Of a stretch of 64,000 bases of DNA, positions 1-7,356 are shown piece after piece (within the stretch, counting starts at the first letter, position 1; every line of letters begins with the position of its first letter). A model generated the notes under the pieces. The model saw nothing but the letters and a program-made list of their open reading frames with translations. It was not told the origin of the DNA and ran no database searches. A program made the translations under genes and the position numbers. The stretch lies in the NCBI RefSeq assembly GCF_002954615.1, contig NZ_MSCJ01000001.1, positions 434,001-498,000 on the forward strand, in the 5' to 3' direction. The stretch comes from Photobacterium angustum (GTDB taxonomy: Bacteria; Pseudomonadota; Gammaproteobacteria; Enterobacterales; Vibrionaceae).

Positions 1-1
1 A

Positions 2-2110
2 GTCACGGGTGCTTTGGTTATTTTGGTGCTTTATGTCTTTATTGGACAAGCACGCGCAACCTTAATTCCAGCGGTAACGGTGCCTGTATCATTAATTTCA
101 GCGTTTATTACCGCGTACTTCTTTGGTTTTTCTATCAATTTGCTGACCTTAATGGCATTAATTCTTGCTATCGGGTTGGTGGTCGATGATGCCATTGTGG
201 TGGTTGAAAATATTTTCCATCACATGCAGCGCGGTGAATCACCATTGCTTGCCGCGTATAAAGGTACCCGTGAAGTGGGGTTTGCGGTGATTGCGACCAC
301 AGCGGTACTGGTGATGGTGTTCTTACCGATTTCCTTTATGGAAGGCATGGTAGGACGCTTATTTACTGAGTTCTCAGTATTGCTTGCGATGGCGGTCATC
401 TTCTCTTCATTAATTGCGTTAACTTTAACGCCTGTAATGGGGAGTAAAATCTTAAAAGCCAATGTAAAACCAACTCGCTTTAACCTATGGGTGAATCGTC
501 AGTTTGATAAGCTTGAAAATGTCTACCGCAAAGGCGTTACGTTTGCTGTTAAAAAACGCTTTATCGCACCGATTGTTGTATTAGCGTGTATTGGCGCAAG
601 TGCCGCGTTGATGAAGGTAATCCCTGCTCAATTAGCGCCACAAGAAGATCGCGGTGTATTGTTTGCCTTTGTGAAAGGTGCAGAAGGTACCAGTTATAAC
701 CGTATGATCGGCAATATGGATGAAGTTGAAAGCCGTTTGCTGCCAATGTTGGGCAAAGGCGTATTGAAATCTGTCAGTATCCAATCACCTGCATTTGGTG
801 GTCGAGCAGGAGATCAAACTGGTTTTGTGATCATGCAGTTAGAAGATTGGCAAGATCGCACAGTATCGGCACAACAAGCATTAGGCATGGTGAGTAAAGC
901 ACTAACGGGAATTCCTGATGTGCGTGTTATTCCAATAATGCCAGGCTTTCGTGGTGGTTCTTCTGAGCCGGTTCAATTTGTACTCGGTGGCTCTGATTAT
1001 CAAGAGTTGTTTAAGTTGGCATCGGAGCTAAAACACATTGCAGAAGACAGTCCAATAATGGAAGGGGTTGATTTAGATTACGCAGAAACCACGCCTGAAT
1101 TGATGGTTAATATTGATCGTCAACGTGCGGCGGATTTAGGTATTCCGGTTTCAGATATTGCAGAAACATTGGAAGTGATGTTGGGCGGACGAAGTGAAAC
1201 TACTTTTGTTGAGCGTGGTGAAGAATACGATGTTTACCTGCGTGGTGACGAGAATCGTTTTAATAGCTCCGCTGATCTTAGTCAGATTTATTTACGTGCG
1301 AAAAATGGTCAACTTGTCACGCTTGATACTGTTGCTTCGATTGATGAAGTCGCCTCAGCGCAGAAGCTTAGCCATAACCAGAAACAGAAATCGATTACGT
1401 TAACGGCGAATTTGTCTGAAGGTTACACCTTAGGGGAAGCGTTGGATTTCTTGGATCAACAAGCGATAGAGAAGTTACCATCGGATATTACTATTAACTA
1501 TGCGGGAGAGTCGAAAGACTTTAGAGACAATCAAAGCAGTATTGCCATTGTCTTTGGTTTAGCCTTGCTAGTGGCTTACTTAGTTCTTGCTGCGCAGTTT
1601 GAAAGCTTTGTAAACCCGCTGGTGGTGATGCTGACAGTTCCTATGGGGATCTTCGGTGGTTTAGCTGGCTTGTGGTTAATGGGGCAAGGGCTCAATATCT
1701 ACAGCCAAATTGGTATGATCATGCTTATTGGTATGGTAACCAAGAACGGTATTCTGATTGTAGAATTTGCCAACCAATTGCGGGATAAAGGTATTGAGTT
1801 TGAACAAGCGATCATTGATGCGTCAGTACGTCGTCTGCGTCCAATATTAATGACAGCATTTACGACTTTATTTGGTGCAATTCCGCTGATTATCTCTACG
1901 GGAGCGGGGGCTGAAAGCCGCATCTCTGTAGGTACTGTGGTGTTCTTCGGTATGGCGTTCGCGACCTTAGTGACCTTGTTTGTTATTCCTGCAATGTACC
2001 GCTTAATAGCAGGTAAGACTAAATCACCAGGTCATGTCGAAAGCTTGTTAGAAAAAGAGCTACAGCATGATTACACAGGGCGTATTAGCCATGGTGATTT
2101 ACCTAAATAG
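2..2110 (+). CDS. RND-family efflux pump inner-membrane permease (3' part, 5' truncated by window)
   Basis: The reading frame is open from base 2, so the start lies upstream. About 702 codons are present, and RND permeases run near 1,030 residues, so roughly the first 330 are missing. The fragment carries the Asp-Asp pair of the proton relay (VVDDAIVVVEN, nt 182-214) and the matching Lys (VTKNGILIVEF) in the second membrane half. A long periplasmic porter/docking region lies between two blocks of hydrophobic helices. Members of this family (AcrB/MexB/Vex type) export drugs, bile salts or detergents by proton antiport through an adaptor and an outer-membrane channel. The substrate cannot be told from sequence. 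The adaptor gene is presumably upstream, outside the window. A strong terminator follows. Confidence 0.9.
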   Translation, partial: VTGALVILVLYVFIGQARATLIPAVTVPVSLISAFITAYFFGFSINLLTLMALILAIGLVVDDAIVVVENIFHHMQRGESPLLAAYKGTREVGFAVIATTAVLVMVFLPISFMEGMVGRLFTEFSVLLAMAVIFSSLIALTLTPVMGSKILKANVKPTRFNLWVNRQFDKLENVYRKGVTFAVKKRFIAPIVVLACIGASAALMKVIPAQLAPQEDRGVLFAFVKGAEGTSYNRMIGNMDEVESRLLPMLGKGVLKSVSIQSPAFGGRAGDQTGFVIMQLEDWQDRTVSAQQALGMVSKALTGIPDVRVIPIMPGFRGGSSEPVQFVLGGSDYQELFKLASELKHIAEDSPIMEGVDLDYAETTPELMVNIDRQRAADLGIPVSDIAETLEVMLGGRSETTFVERGEEYDVYLRGDENRFNSSADLSQIYLRAKNGQLVTLDTVASIDEVASAQKLSHNQKQKSITLTANLSEGYTLGEALDFLDQQAIEKLPSDITINYAGESKDFRDNQSSIAIVFGLALLVAYLVLAAQFESFVNPLVVMLTVPMGIFGGLAGLWLMGQGLNIYSQIGMIMLIGMVTKNGILIVEFANQLRDKGIEFEQAIIDASVRRLRPILMTAFTTLFGAIPLIISTGAGAESRISVGTVVFFGMAFATLVTLFVIPAMYRLIAGKTKSPGHVESLLEKELQHDYTGRISHGDLPK

Positions 2111-2156
2111 ATGTTCTCGTTATAGAGAACGCTATTAAAGAGTTAGCTTAATAAGA

Positions 2157-2190
2157 GGCGATAAGGACAAACCTTATCGCCTTTTTATTT
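2157..2190 (+). terminator. Rho-independent terminator of the RND pump gene
   Basis: Perfect 10-bp stem GGCGATAAGG / CCTTATCGCC (2157-2166 and 2172-2181), loop acaaa, followed by TTTTTATTT. It sits 46 bases after the stop codon. Confidence 0.9.
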
Positions 2191-2275
2191 ACCTTTTTAT
2201 CGGCGCAAGCTTACGGCGACTACCTCTTTAGTGAGCAATCAGTTAAACTTCTGCATAGATAACTATCGAGTAATT

Positions 2276-2298
2276 AAACTGCACGTTTGCAGTTTTTT
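2276..2298 (+). terminator. Terminator-like hairpin upstream of rluF
   Basis: A 7-bp stem AAACTGC / GCAGTTT with loop acgttt, followed by a T run to 2298. It lies 37 bases before the rluF start and well after the RND terminator, so no known gene is left for it to terminate. It could end a short RNA from 2191-2298 or act as an attenuator in an rluF leader. Confidence 0.5.
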
Positions 2299-2335
2299 AC
2301 CCTGATCGTCCTAAAGCCCTTTATAGAAGAAAACC

Positions 2336-3409
2336 ATGTCACAGAATCCAACTGAACAGCAGAGCCCAAAAGGGGTTCGTCTTAATAAATTCATTAGTGA
2401 TACAGGCTATTGCTCACGCCGTGAGGCGGACAAGCTGATTGATCAGGGACGCGTCACTATTAATGGTCAAAAACCAGAGATGGGCGTACGAGTAATGAAT
2501 AACGATGATGTGCTTATTGATGATAAGCCACTTCGTAGCAAAGAACGTCCAATTTATATCGCGCTCAATAAGCCAACTGGGATCACCTGTACAACTGAAC
2601 GTCATATCGAAGGTAACATCGTTGATTTTATTGGTCACCGCAAGCGTATTTTCCCTATTGGTCGTTTAGATAAGCCATCAGATGGCTTGATCTTCTTAAC
2701 GAATGATGGCGACATCGTTAATAAGATCCTACGTGCGGGTAACTCTCATGAAAAAGAATACGTAGTCCGTGTTGATAAAGTTATCACGCCAGAATTCCTA
2801 GAAAAAATGGCGTCAGGTGTTGAGATCTTAGATACGGTAACCTTGCCTTGTAAGGTAACGAAAGAAACGAATTTCTCTTTCCGTATTGTGTTAACTCAAG
2901 GTTTGAACCGTCAGATCCGTCGTATGTGTGAAGCGCTTGGTTATGAAGTGTATAAGCTTCGCCGAGTACGTATTATGAACATCACGATTGACGGTTTACC
3001 TAATGGTAAGTGGCGTTACTTAACTGATGATGAAATCGGTGAAATTAACCGTTTAATTGCACAATCATCAGGTACTGAAGAAGCATCAAAAGTTGATGCT
3101 GAAGGTCGTAAAATTGCTAAAGCCACCGATGCGAAACTTTACGATCACCGCCAGCAAGAGGCGCGTAATGAAAAGCGTGCTCAAGAAAAAGCGTTTAAAA
3201 CCTACAGTGGTACGGGTGAATTTACTCGTCGTCCTGGTGGGCAGCGTCAAAATCGCCGCAATGAAGAAGGCGGTGAATCGCGCCAACAGCGTGGTCAGGG
3301 ACGTAATGATAATCGTCGTCCAGCGCGTACTTCAGATCGTGATTCAAAACCAAGTTTTGGTGGTAAAAGTACTGGCATCAAAAAGTGGAAATCTAAAAGA
3401 GAAGATTAA
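2336..3409 (+). CDS. rluF: 23S rRNA pseudouridine synthase RluF
   Basis: RsuA/RluB-E/F-type pseudouridine synthase. An S4 RNA-binding domain (about residues 14-60, with [10 protein letters not shown]) precedes the catalytic domain, whose motif [10 protein letters not shown] holds the catalytic Asp at residue 112. The segment [15 protein letters not shown] and the RVRIMN motif fit RluF, which makes pseudouridine at position 2604 of 23S rRNA. From about residue 255 the protein carries a basic, Arg/Asn/Gln/Gly-rich tail of about 100 residues that looks disordered. Escherichia coli RluF is about 290 residues, so this one is extended. The gene stands alone between two terminators. Confidence 0.9.
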   Translation: MSQNPTEQQSPKGVRLNKFISDTGYCSRREADKLIDQGRVTINGQKPEMGVRVMNNDDVLIDDKPLRSKERPIYIALNKPTGITCTTERHIEGNIVDFIGHRKRIFPIGRLDKPSDGLIFLTNDGDIVNKILRAGNSHEKEYVVRVDKVITPEFLEKMASGVEILDTVTLPCKVTKETNFSFRIVLTQGLNRQIRRMCEALGYEVYKLRRVRIMNITIDGLPNGKWRYLTDDEIGEINRLIAQSSGTEEASKVDAEGRKIAKATDAKLYDHRQQEARNEKRAQEKAFKTYSGTGEFTRRPGGQRQNRRNEEGGESRQQRGQGRNDNRRPARTSDRDSKPSFGGKSTGIKKWKSKRED

Positions 3410-3430
3410 TACACTCAAATAGATAAATAA

Positions 3431-3490
3431 CGCCCTTTAGTTTCTTATACGCTCTCTAGACAGAGTGGATAGTTTAAAGGGCGTTTTTAT
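3431..3490 (+). terminator. Rho-independent terminator of rluF
   Basis: Stem CGCCCTTTA (3431-3439) pairs with TAAAGGGCG (3475-3483), followed by TTTTTATT. The long interior can fold further. Confidence 0.8.
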
Positions 3491-3525
3491 TGGTGCGTAA
3501 TTCGATGTGTAAATAAGGAAATAGC

Positions 3526-3837
3526 ATGAAAATTGTTGCTGTAACAGCTTGTCCTACGGGGATCGCCCATACTTACATGGCAGCAGATGCGCTAAATAAA
3601 ACAGCCCATAAAATGGGAATTCAGATCCACGTTGAAACGCAAGGTGCGATGGGGATTGAAGATCAGTTAACACTGCAAGATATTGCTAAAGCAGATTTAA
3701 CCTTGATAGCTTCAGATATTGAAGTAGAGCAGCGTAGCCGATTCACTGGTAGTAAAATCCATTGTGTTACCATTGAAGAGGTCTTGATTGATCCAGAAGC
3801 TGTACTAAAACGCTGCCAGCAATTAATTACCCAATAG
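3526..3837 (+). CDS. Fructose/mannose-type PTS EIIB protein, single domain
   Basis: 103-residue stand-alone EIIB of the fructose family. The phosphorylated Cys is Cys9 in the signature ACPTGIAHTYMAA. The family passes phosphate from EIIA to the sugar during transport through a membrane EIIC. SD sequence AAGGAAA precedes the ATG. The next gene starts 11 bases after the stop, so the two are probably co-transcribed. No EIIC lies next to it; the nearest is the EIIABC permease at 7357. I recall a comparable lone EIIB/EIIA pair beside an AraC regulator and a mannose PTS in Vibrio cholerae, which suggests a mannose-linked role; this is inference. Confidence 0.85.
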   Translation: MKIVAVTACPTGIAHTYMAADALNKTAHKMGIQIHVETQGAMGIEDQLTLQDIAKADLTLIASDIEVEQRSRFTGSKIHCVTIEEVLIDPEAVLKRCQQLITQ

Positions 3838-3848
3838 CAGGCATTACG

Positions 3849-4637
3849 ATGTTGGAAAGACGCCTTACGTTCTATTGTGGTCACACTGGATTACCTCTTT
3901 TTCAGTTAGACAAATTGAAAAAGCTCGCCAGCTATTTTACTTCCGATGTGCAGGTGTTTAACTTGCAATTGTTACGATCTGAATCGGTAACCAAGCCTCT
4001 GCGTGTTTCAACACTTGCAAGTAAACCTTATCAATTGTGCCAGCTTGTTATCACAGGCGTGGATTCTGAATTAGCCCTATTGGTGCTGACTGATTTTATT
4101 CACGAATACGCTTGTCCGTTATTATTGCCATCGAGCGATAGTAGGGGAAATCGTATTTTAAAACAGCGTATGGCAATGCTGGATTTCCCTCTGTCTTTTA
4201 TCACGCCGAAACAGATTCAGGCTGATAATAATAAAGCACAATTATTAGCAACGATGACACGCTCGCTGGTGGATGAAAAGGTGATTAAAGTCGATGACTA
4301 TCAAGAAGTGTTAGTTGCGATAGAAAAGCGTGAAAGTATTTCTGCGACTGTGATGGGTAATGGTATTGCGATGCCCCATGTGATGATAGAACCGATTACT
4401 CAGCCTGCAATTGTCATTTACTGTTGTCAGAAAATGGATTGGCACAGCGCACGAGAAGATGTAAGTAAAGTATTAATGATGGTATTACCTAAGCCCTTAT
4501 CGCGTTCTGTGCTAATGGCTTTTTCTCGGTTTTCAAAGCAACTACTACAAGATCGTTTTGCAGATGCTTTGCGCCAAGCATCTGATAGTAATGTTATACA
4601 AGCGCTGATCATTGAGGCGATGCTAGCGTCTGATTAA
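3849..4637 (+). CDS. PTS EIIA (fructose family) with N-terminal degenerate HPr-like domain
   Basis: 262 residues. The C-terminal half (about 125-262) is an EIIA-Fru/Ntr domain with the active-site His at residue 177 in GNGIAMPHV. Residues 5-90 show the layout of HPr (LTFYCGHTGLPLF, then KLASYFTSDVQVF, then QLVITGVDSELALLVLTDFI), but the phosphorylatable His of HPr (GLHxRPA) is absent: the segment reads GLPLFQL. The N-terminal domain therefore looks like a pseudo-HPr, perhaps regulatory or for docking. FruB of enterobacteria also combines EIIA and HPr-like modules, but in another order. The gene lies downstream of the EIIB gene and its last 29 bases overlap the convergent AraC gene. Confidence 0.8.
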   Translation: MLERRLTFYCGHTGLPLFQLDKLKKLASYFTSDVQVFNLQLLRSESVTKPLRVSTLASKPYQLCQLVITGVDSELALLVLTDFIHEYACPLLLPSSDSRGNRILKQRMAMLDFPLSFITPKQIQADNNKAQLLATMTRSLVDEKVIKVDDYQEVLVAIEKRESISATVMGNGIAMPHVMIEPITQPAIVIYCCQKMDWHSAREDVSKVLMMVLPKPLSRSVLMAFSRFSKQLLQDRFADALRQASDSNVIQALIIEAMLASD

Positions 4638-5475
4638 GGCTGCGATATTCAGTTGGTGTACGACCTGTTTTGTTTTTAAATACTCGACAAAAGTAATTCA
4701 TATCTTGAAACCCGCATCGGGTTGCTACTTCCGCTAAACGAAAATTGTATTTCTTGAGCATAAATTTTGCGCGCTCAAGCCGTACCCAACAGATGTAATC
4801 TGCTAATCGCATATGTCCTTGTTGTCTGAACAAACGTGATAGGTGGTTCGGGGTAATATTAAAGCGATGAGCAATAGATTCTCGGCTGATCGCGCGGTGA
4901 AAGTTTTCTTGAATATAAATACAGATCCCTTGATAGAGATCTTCACAACGATTCTTTTTCACTTTATCTGGGGTATTGAGCATAGAGCGGCTATAACTAA
5001 GGAGTGCCAACAAGAGGTGTTCATCCATTGGTTTTTTCATTGGTTCTTTTGCCAGCATATTCAATGCCGATAAAATAGGATCAATAGCATGTCCTGTTGC
5101 AGCTTGGATTGAGTGTTTTTGCACATCAAAAAAGTGAGGATTGTCTTTGCTTTTGCTGACTAAACTAAAACCAATTTGTCTTTTACCAAATAACAGGCTC
5201 AATACCGAGCATTCCGTATCCCAATTGGGTTTATTCCAACAGTTCGGTGGAATATACAGAGCATCACCCAGCATCAAGTTAACATCTCGAATGCCATACT
5301 CACCGTCTTCTAATTGATTCACATACTCGCCTTTAAGTACCAATTCAAGACGAGGAAAATTCACTTGATAACTAAATTGCGGTGGTGTGCTGTGATCATT
5401 AGCAAACCAAATATGGTTAAAGCTTTCTCGCTCTTCGAGAATAGAATCAATAAGATTAAGAAATACGGTATCCAT
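4609..5475 (-). CDS. AraC-family transcriptional regulator, probable mannose PTS regulator
   Basis: About 288 residues. The N-terminal half looks like a cupin-type ligand-binding domain. The C-terminal half has two helix-turn-helix units (SRESIAHRFNITPNHLSRLF and RLAEVATRCGFQDMNYFCRV), ending in the AraC signature GRTPTEYR. An upstream in-frame TTG at 5496 is possible, but the ATG at 5475 gives the usual family length and is preferred. No strong SD is seen for either. It is divergent from manA and converges on the EIIA gene. The position between PTS components and manA suggests control of mannose uptake and use (inference). Confidence 0.85.
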   Translation of the reverse strand: MDTVFLNLIDSILEERESFNHIWFANDHSTPPQFSYQVNFPRLELVLKGEYVNQLEDGEYGIRDVNLMLGDALYIPPNCWNKPNWDTECSVLSLLFGKRQIGFSLVSKSKDNPHFFDVQKHSIQAATGHAIDPILSALNMLAKEPMKKPMDEHLLLALLSYSRSMLNTPDKVKKNRCEDLYQGICIYIQENFHRAISRESIAHRFNITPNHLSRLFRQQGHMRLADYICWVRLERAKFMLKKYNFRLAEVATRCGFQDMNYFCRVFKNKTGRTPTEYRSLNQTLASPQ

Positions 5476-5498
5476 AATTTGCGTTAAGTCACCCAATG

Positions 5499-5516
5499 TT
5501 GTGAGGTATTGTGAGT
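5499..5516. promoter_or_regulatory. Direct repeat, candidate AraC-type operator
   Basis: TTGTGAG at 5499-5505 recurs at 5509-5515, a 10-base period (one helical turn), just upstream of the AraC-family gene in the divergent control region with manA. AraC-type regulators bind direct repeats. Candidate only. Confidence 0.3.
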
Positions 5517-5751
5517 TAGCAATAAATATTTATGGCTGTTTTTGTTATAGTGCAGCGCAATATTTTGTAAAACATAACTCATTTAATGGATTGTATCGAA
5601 TAAGGGCTTATGGTGACCTGATTGATGTACCACTTTTTGACTTATGTAACATTTAGCATTGCTTAAATGGCATTCCCCTTCGTTCTTTTTAGATTTGCTA
5701 AGTGGAATACGATTTCATCGATGCACAACGATAATAAATTTAGGAATTAAT

Positions 5752-6951
5752 ATGGCTGGTATTCACCGTTCTGTGTTTTTTAAAATGAATAACGTGATTC
5801 AAGATTATGCATGGGGAAGTAAAACCTCGATTGAATCTTTGTTTGGTATCGTGAATCCTGATGCTAAGCCACAAGCTGAATTATGGATGGGCGCTCATGC
5901 GAATGGCTGCTCTGAAATTGAAGCCCAGGGAAAAGCGGTAAAGCTGTCTGACTTTATTGCAACGGATCCTAATGCGATCATCGGTGCGCAAACCCAGCAA
6001 CAATTTGGTGAGCTGCCGTATTTATTTAAAGTGTTAGCGGCAGAAAAAGCACTGTCTATTCAGGTTCATCCAAATAAGCAGCAAGCAGAAGTAGGGTTTG
6101 CGAAAGAAGAGCAAATGGGCATTGCTCGTAATGCGGCGAACCGTAATTACAAAGATCCAAACCACAAGCCAGAGTTAGTCTTTGCGTTAACATCGTACCA
6201 AGCGATGAATGGTTTCCGCCAAATTGAAGACATTGCTGCGCAGTTTAATGCACTTGAAATTACGGCTATTAGTGAGTTAGTTGCTGCATTTAATGCCAAT
6301 CAAACGGAAGTAGGTTTGCGGGATTTCTTTACTGCAATGTTATCGCTAGAAGGTGAGCAAAAAGCTTCAGCGGTAAACGCATTATTGGCTTACAGTGAAG
6401 CACATAAAGATCTGCCATTGTTTGCTTTATTATTAGATTTAGCTGAACAATATCCTGGTGATATCGGTTTATTTGCGCCGTTAATGTTAAATGTATTAAC
6501 CCTTCAACCGGGTGAGGCGATGTTCCTTAGTGCCTGTACGCCACATGCCTACATTAAAGGTACAGGTTTAGAGATCATGGCGAACTCCGATAATGTATTG
6601 CGCGCTGGTTTAACGCCAAAATACATGGATGTACCTGAGCTCGTTGCAAACACCTATTTCACGCCAATGGCGTTTGATTCATTGTTGTTAGCCCCAACAC
6701 AAGCAGAAAACGGTTTACATTATGCTATCCCAGTTCCTGATTTTAAGTTCAGTGTTTATAAGCAAGTAGATAACATTAGTCTTACTGTGAATAGTGCTGA
6801 AATTGTCTTTGCCATTGATGCACCAGTAACATTGATCCATAGTAATGGTGATAGTGTCGTGATAGAGAAAGGTCAGTCTGTATTTATTCCCGCTTATACT
6901 GAGCAGTATCAAGTAACTTGTGTTGGTACATTTGCCCGCGCCTACAACTAA
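5752..6951 (+). CDS. manA: Mannose-6-phosphate isomerase, class I
   Basis: Interconverts mannose-6-P and fructose-6-P; zinc-dependent and cytosolic. Family motifs are visible: YAWGSK near the N terminus, AELWMGAHANG, FKVLAAEKALSIQVHPNK with metal ligands, NHKPELVFALT, and ACTPHAYIKGTGLEIMANSD. 399 residues from the ATG at 5752, which has SD taggaat just upstream. An upstream frame extension to 5659 lacks both SD and homology-like sequence. It lies between a divergent AraC regulator and a mannose-type EIIABC permease, which fits catabolism of imported mannose-6-P. The product also feeds GDP-sugar synthesis. Confidence 0.95.
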   Translation: MAGIHRSVFFKMNNVIQDYAWGSKTSIESLFGIVNPDAKPQAELWMGAHANGCSEIEAQGKAVKLSDFIATDPNAIIGAQTQQQFGELPYLFKVLAAEKALSIQVHPNKQQAEVGFAKEEQMGIARNAANRNYKDPNHKPELVFALTSYQAMNGFRQIEDIAAQFNALEITAISELVAAFNANQTEVGLRDFFTAMLSLEGEQKASAVNALLAYSEAHKDLPLFALLLDLAEQYPGDIGLFAPLMLNVLTLQPGEAMFLSACTPHAYIKGTGLEIMANSDNVLRAGLTPKYMDVPELVANTYFTPMAFDSLLLAPTQAENGLHYAIPVPDFKFSVYKQVDNISLTVNSAEIVFAIDAPVTLIHSNGDSVVIEKGQSVFIPAYTEQYQVTCVGTFARAYN

Positions 6952-6978
6952 GCAGATCTAACGTCTTAGCACTGATTT

Positions 6979-7008
6979 AAAGCGACAGAATATTCTGTCG
7001 CTTTTTTT
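6979..7008 (+). terminator. Rho-independent terminator of manA
   Basis: Perfect 12-bp stem AAAGCGACAGAA / TTCTGTCGCTTT (6979-6990 and 6993-7004), followed by TTTT. Confidence 0.9.
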
Positions 7009-7019
7009 GTTTTTGATAG

Positions 7020-7035
7020 TGTGAAGTATTTCACT
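7020..7035. promoter_or_regulatory. Candidate CRP (cAMP receptor protein) binding site
   Basis: TGTGA-AGTATT-TCACT matches the CRP consensus TGTGA-N6-TCACA at 9 of 10 positions. It lies just after the manA terminator, about 320 bases before manP. Catabolite control would suit a PTS sugar gene, though the distance is large. Confidence 0.5.
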
Positions 7036-7199
7036 AAAAGTAGGCTGAGATTGAATATCGAATGTGTGTTATTTCTAGTTATTGAAAATTTAGCGTTACA
7101 GACTGTAGTATGTTTTTTAACTTCTGATTTTATTTAAAGTTATGATAAATAACGTCTTTATTATTGGGTTTGTTCGTTTTTTTATGTTCAAACAAAGTG

Positions 7200-7213
7200 T
7201 GTGATAGTTCACA
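7200..7213. promoter_or_regulatory. Inverted repeat, candidate operator upstream of manP
   Basis: TGTGA-TAGT-TCACA is a perfect inverted repeat with a 4-base spacer, about 144 bases before the permease gene. The half-sites are CRP-like, but the spacer is 4 rather than 6, so the binding protein is uncertain. Confidence 0.35.
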
Positions 7214-7356
7214 TCCTTATTGTTAGGTTACATTTATCCAGCTAAAGCCTTTTTTATGCTCTATTTTGAAGCTGCCAAACACTAGACAATATTCCCATAC
7301 TCAAATCCATCAAATTAAGTGTGATGGGCGATAAAAATAATTCTTGGGGATAGAAC

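Larger units (their letters stand above)
7009..7356. other. manA-manP intergenic control region
   Basis: About 350 bases without a gene. It holds a CRP-type site at 7020-7035, a perfect inverted repeat at 7200-7213, and AT-rich sequence with short direct repeats. No small gene is convincing. Confidence 0.6.
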
